Below are positions 62,957 through 64,000 of a DNA stretch of 64,000 nt, piece after piece. Source of the DNA: Desulfobacteraceae bacterium Eth-SRB1 (GTDB lineage: Bacteria; Desulfobacterota; Desulfobacteria; Desulfobacterales; ETH-SRB1). The stretch covers positions 873,127 to 937,126 of the forward strand of contig RPGP01000040.1 of NCBI GenBank assembly GCA_004193555.1, given 5' to 3'. Position numbers and translations under genes: made by a program. A model generated the notes under the pieces. That model saw nothing but the letters and a program-made list of their open reading frames with translations. It was not told the origin of the DNA and did no database searches. Each line of letters starts with the position of its first letter. Position 1 is the stretch's first letter.

Positions 62957-63024
62957 GTTTACGGTTGTCGGTTCACAGTTCACAGTTTTTTCAACCGTTA
63001 ACCGATAACTGTAAACCGTAAACA
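62957..63024. repeat. Dispersed repeat, family 3 copy 2
   Basis: TTTACGGTTGTCGGTTCACA, GTTCACAGTTTTTTCAACCG and TTAACCGATAACTGTAAACC form the inverse complement of 28138-28207. A further AACCGTGAACGGTT palindrome at 63056-63069 overlaps the stop of the gene at 63054. Confidence 0.7.
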
Positions 63025-63053
63025 GTTACTTTATCCTCTACCTTCCGTTCTTT

Positions 63054-63854
63054 TCAACCGTGAACGGTTACCTGATTTGCTTGTCTTAAATAGTCATCTA
63101 CGATCTTCCTGGTTTTTAATAAACCCTCGGGCTCCCTGATCTCTAAGACCCACCATTTACAACCGATCTCCTGCAGCAACGCGAGACGGTCTTCAATATC
63201 TTCCCTCTTTTCCGGCGGGATATGCCCCTGGCCGGGAATTTCGGTATGGTAAACATGGGCATTAAAAACCCTGTCCGCATGGGGCGAGACAAAATCTTCA
63301 ACGATATATTGCCGGCTCTGCACAGATTCACACGCATACGCATGCCCAATATCCAGGGTGACATCGGCTCCGCTGAGTCGAATCAACTTTTCAAAAAGAT
63401 TCGGTTTGCTCGTCCATCCCCATACCAGGTTTTCAAGACAAACCTTTACTCTTTGCCCGGCCCCGAACTGGACCAGTCGTCTGAGGTTGTCTATGGTTGC
63501 TTCCCATGAGAGAGGTTCGGTTGAATTGTGGCCAAGCCCGATGTGGATGGACATGTATTCACCTCCCACTTTGGCGACAAGGCGGATAATACGGCGAAAA
63601 ATGGTTTCCGCCTTCTCTGCTAAAGCAGGGTCATCGTTGCCCAGGTCTATCTGATGAAATGGACAATGATACCGAACTTCAAGGGGAACTAATATTTCCT
63701 GGTCTTTTGCCCACCTGGATTCCTGCATTGGTGTCTCAGGTAACCGTTCAAGGTCAAATGACCAATCGATCCCCGAAAACCCATGCTCAAGGGCAAAGTC
63801 TCTGACTTTTCCTGTATCAGAAAAAAAATTACACATTACAAGTTTTGGTTTCAT
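63054..63854 (-). CDS. Sugar phosphate isomerase/epimerase-type TIM-barrel protein
   Basis: The 266 residues have the xylose-isomerase-like barrel: FALEHGFSGIDWSFDLERLP, YHCPFHQIDLGNDDPALAEK, MSIHIGLGHN, VCLENLVWGWTSKPNLFEKL, VTLDIGHAYACESVQS and HVYHTEIPGQGHIPP, with the Glu, Asp and His ligands of the metal site. Its substrate is unknown. The stop lies inside a short palindrome, and the last residues (QVTVHG) derive from it. The stop of the gene upstream is 13 bases away, so they form an operon. Confidence 0.82.
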   Translation of the reverse strand: MKPKLVMCNFFSDTGKVRDFALEHGFSGIDWSFDLERLPETPMQESRWAKDQEILVPLEVRYHCPFHQIDLGNDDPALAEKAETIFRRIIRLVAKVGGEYMSIHIGLGHNSTEPLSWEATIDNLRRLVQFGAGQRVKVCLENLVWGWTSKPNLFEKLIRLSGADVTLDIGHAYACESVQSRQYIVEDFVSPHADRVFNAHVYHTEIPGQGHIPPEKREDIEDRLALLQEIGCKWWVLEIREPEGLLKTRKIVDDYLRQANQVTVHG

Positions 63855-63866
63855 ATATTTTTAACC

Positions 63867-64000
63867 TCAACCAAGAACGTCGGCTGCAATTGCTTTATGG
63901 TCAGGTATCTGCCCTGCCACATATGTTTCGATGATCTCTCTTGTCAATGGACATGCAAATTCTTCCAGGTACTTAAGAACCTGCTTTCCGGTTATGCCAA
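63867..64000 (-). CDS. 3' end of an unknown gene (cut by the window edge)
   Basis: The last 43 codons read GITGKQVLKYLEEFACPLTR, then EIIETYVAGQIPDHKAIAAD and VLG before the stop at 63867. They belong to the gene immediately upstream of the TIM-barrel gene. The family cannot be told from this tail. Confidence 0.6.
   Translation of the reverse strand, partial: GITGKQVLKYLEEFACPLTREIIETYVAGQIPDHKAIAADVLG

Overview
The window looks like a chromosomal contig of an uncultured anaerobic deltaproteobacterium (Desulfobacterota, probably Desulfobacterales-like). This is inferred from gene content: a ResC/CcsB-type cytochrome assembly protein, a PxxKW cysteine-rich protein, a selenium cluster with a selenocysteine-containing SelD, archaeal-type phosphoglycerate mutase, ThyX, and intergenic spaces packed with palindromic repeats. 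No rRNA or species marker is present, so the assignment is not certain.

Positions 1-9550 are a layered accessory island. A decayed IS3-type transposase is followed by the inverted 5' fragment of a GH26 glycosidase, a decayed REP-associated (RAYT) transposase framed by near-identical hairpin ends, then a minus-strand array of about six genes separated by five integron-type attC sites. The array has no visible integrase (a CALIN-like array) and ends at a 5'-truncated IS21 element. Its cargo includes a DUF262/HNH (GmrSD-like) protein, a TIR/SEFIR protein, a HEPN-like protein, a DUF4238 protein and a lipoprotein, most of which resemble antiphage genes. The 3' half of the same GH26 gene lies on the other side, on the opposite strand, at 9553-9977. 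A group II intron that has lost almost all of its reverse transcriptase follows at about 10700-11385.

Positions 11.5-16.7 kb hold a minus-strand export operon (LolA-like periplasmic protein, RND/MMPL exporter with a C-terminal cyclic-nucleotide-binding domain, outer-membrane barrel). Positions 17.5-21.3 kb hold a plus-strand partner-switching module: STAS antagonist, HATPase kinase, NMT1/THI5-like binding protein, and a membrane Cache-HAMP-PP2C phosphatase. An ORF6N gene and clpB follow.

Positions 25.3-46.4 kb are mostly housekeeping on the plus strand: DHH phosphoesterase, MBL hydrolase, cyclophilin, precorrin-2 dehydrogenase, ccsB and hemA (haem/sirohaem), fabD, an Mth938-like gene, tRNA-Gly(CCC), the rimP-nusA-infB-ylxP-rbfA-nrnA-truB-rpsO-pnp translation/RNA operon, an M16 peptidase, dut and a second MBL hydrolase. 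Positions 46.4-55.6 kb mix a ClC transporter, an aminotransferase, PxxKW, a glycosyltransferase, tatA, a MetE/UroD-like protein, cspA and thyX.

Positions 55.6-60.9 kb are a minus-strand selenium operon: selD (UGA at codon 20 read as Sec, with a SECIS-like hairpin), a HAD protein, yedF, a zinc-ribbon protein, a YjeF-C-like kinase fold, a DUF3343 protein, tusA and a YedE transporter. Phosphoglycerate mutase, a TIM-barrel protein and the 3' end of an unknown gene close the window.

At least seven families of dispersed palindromic repeats occupy intergenic space. Several sit exactly on the stop codons of their neighbours.
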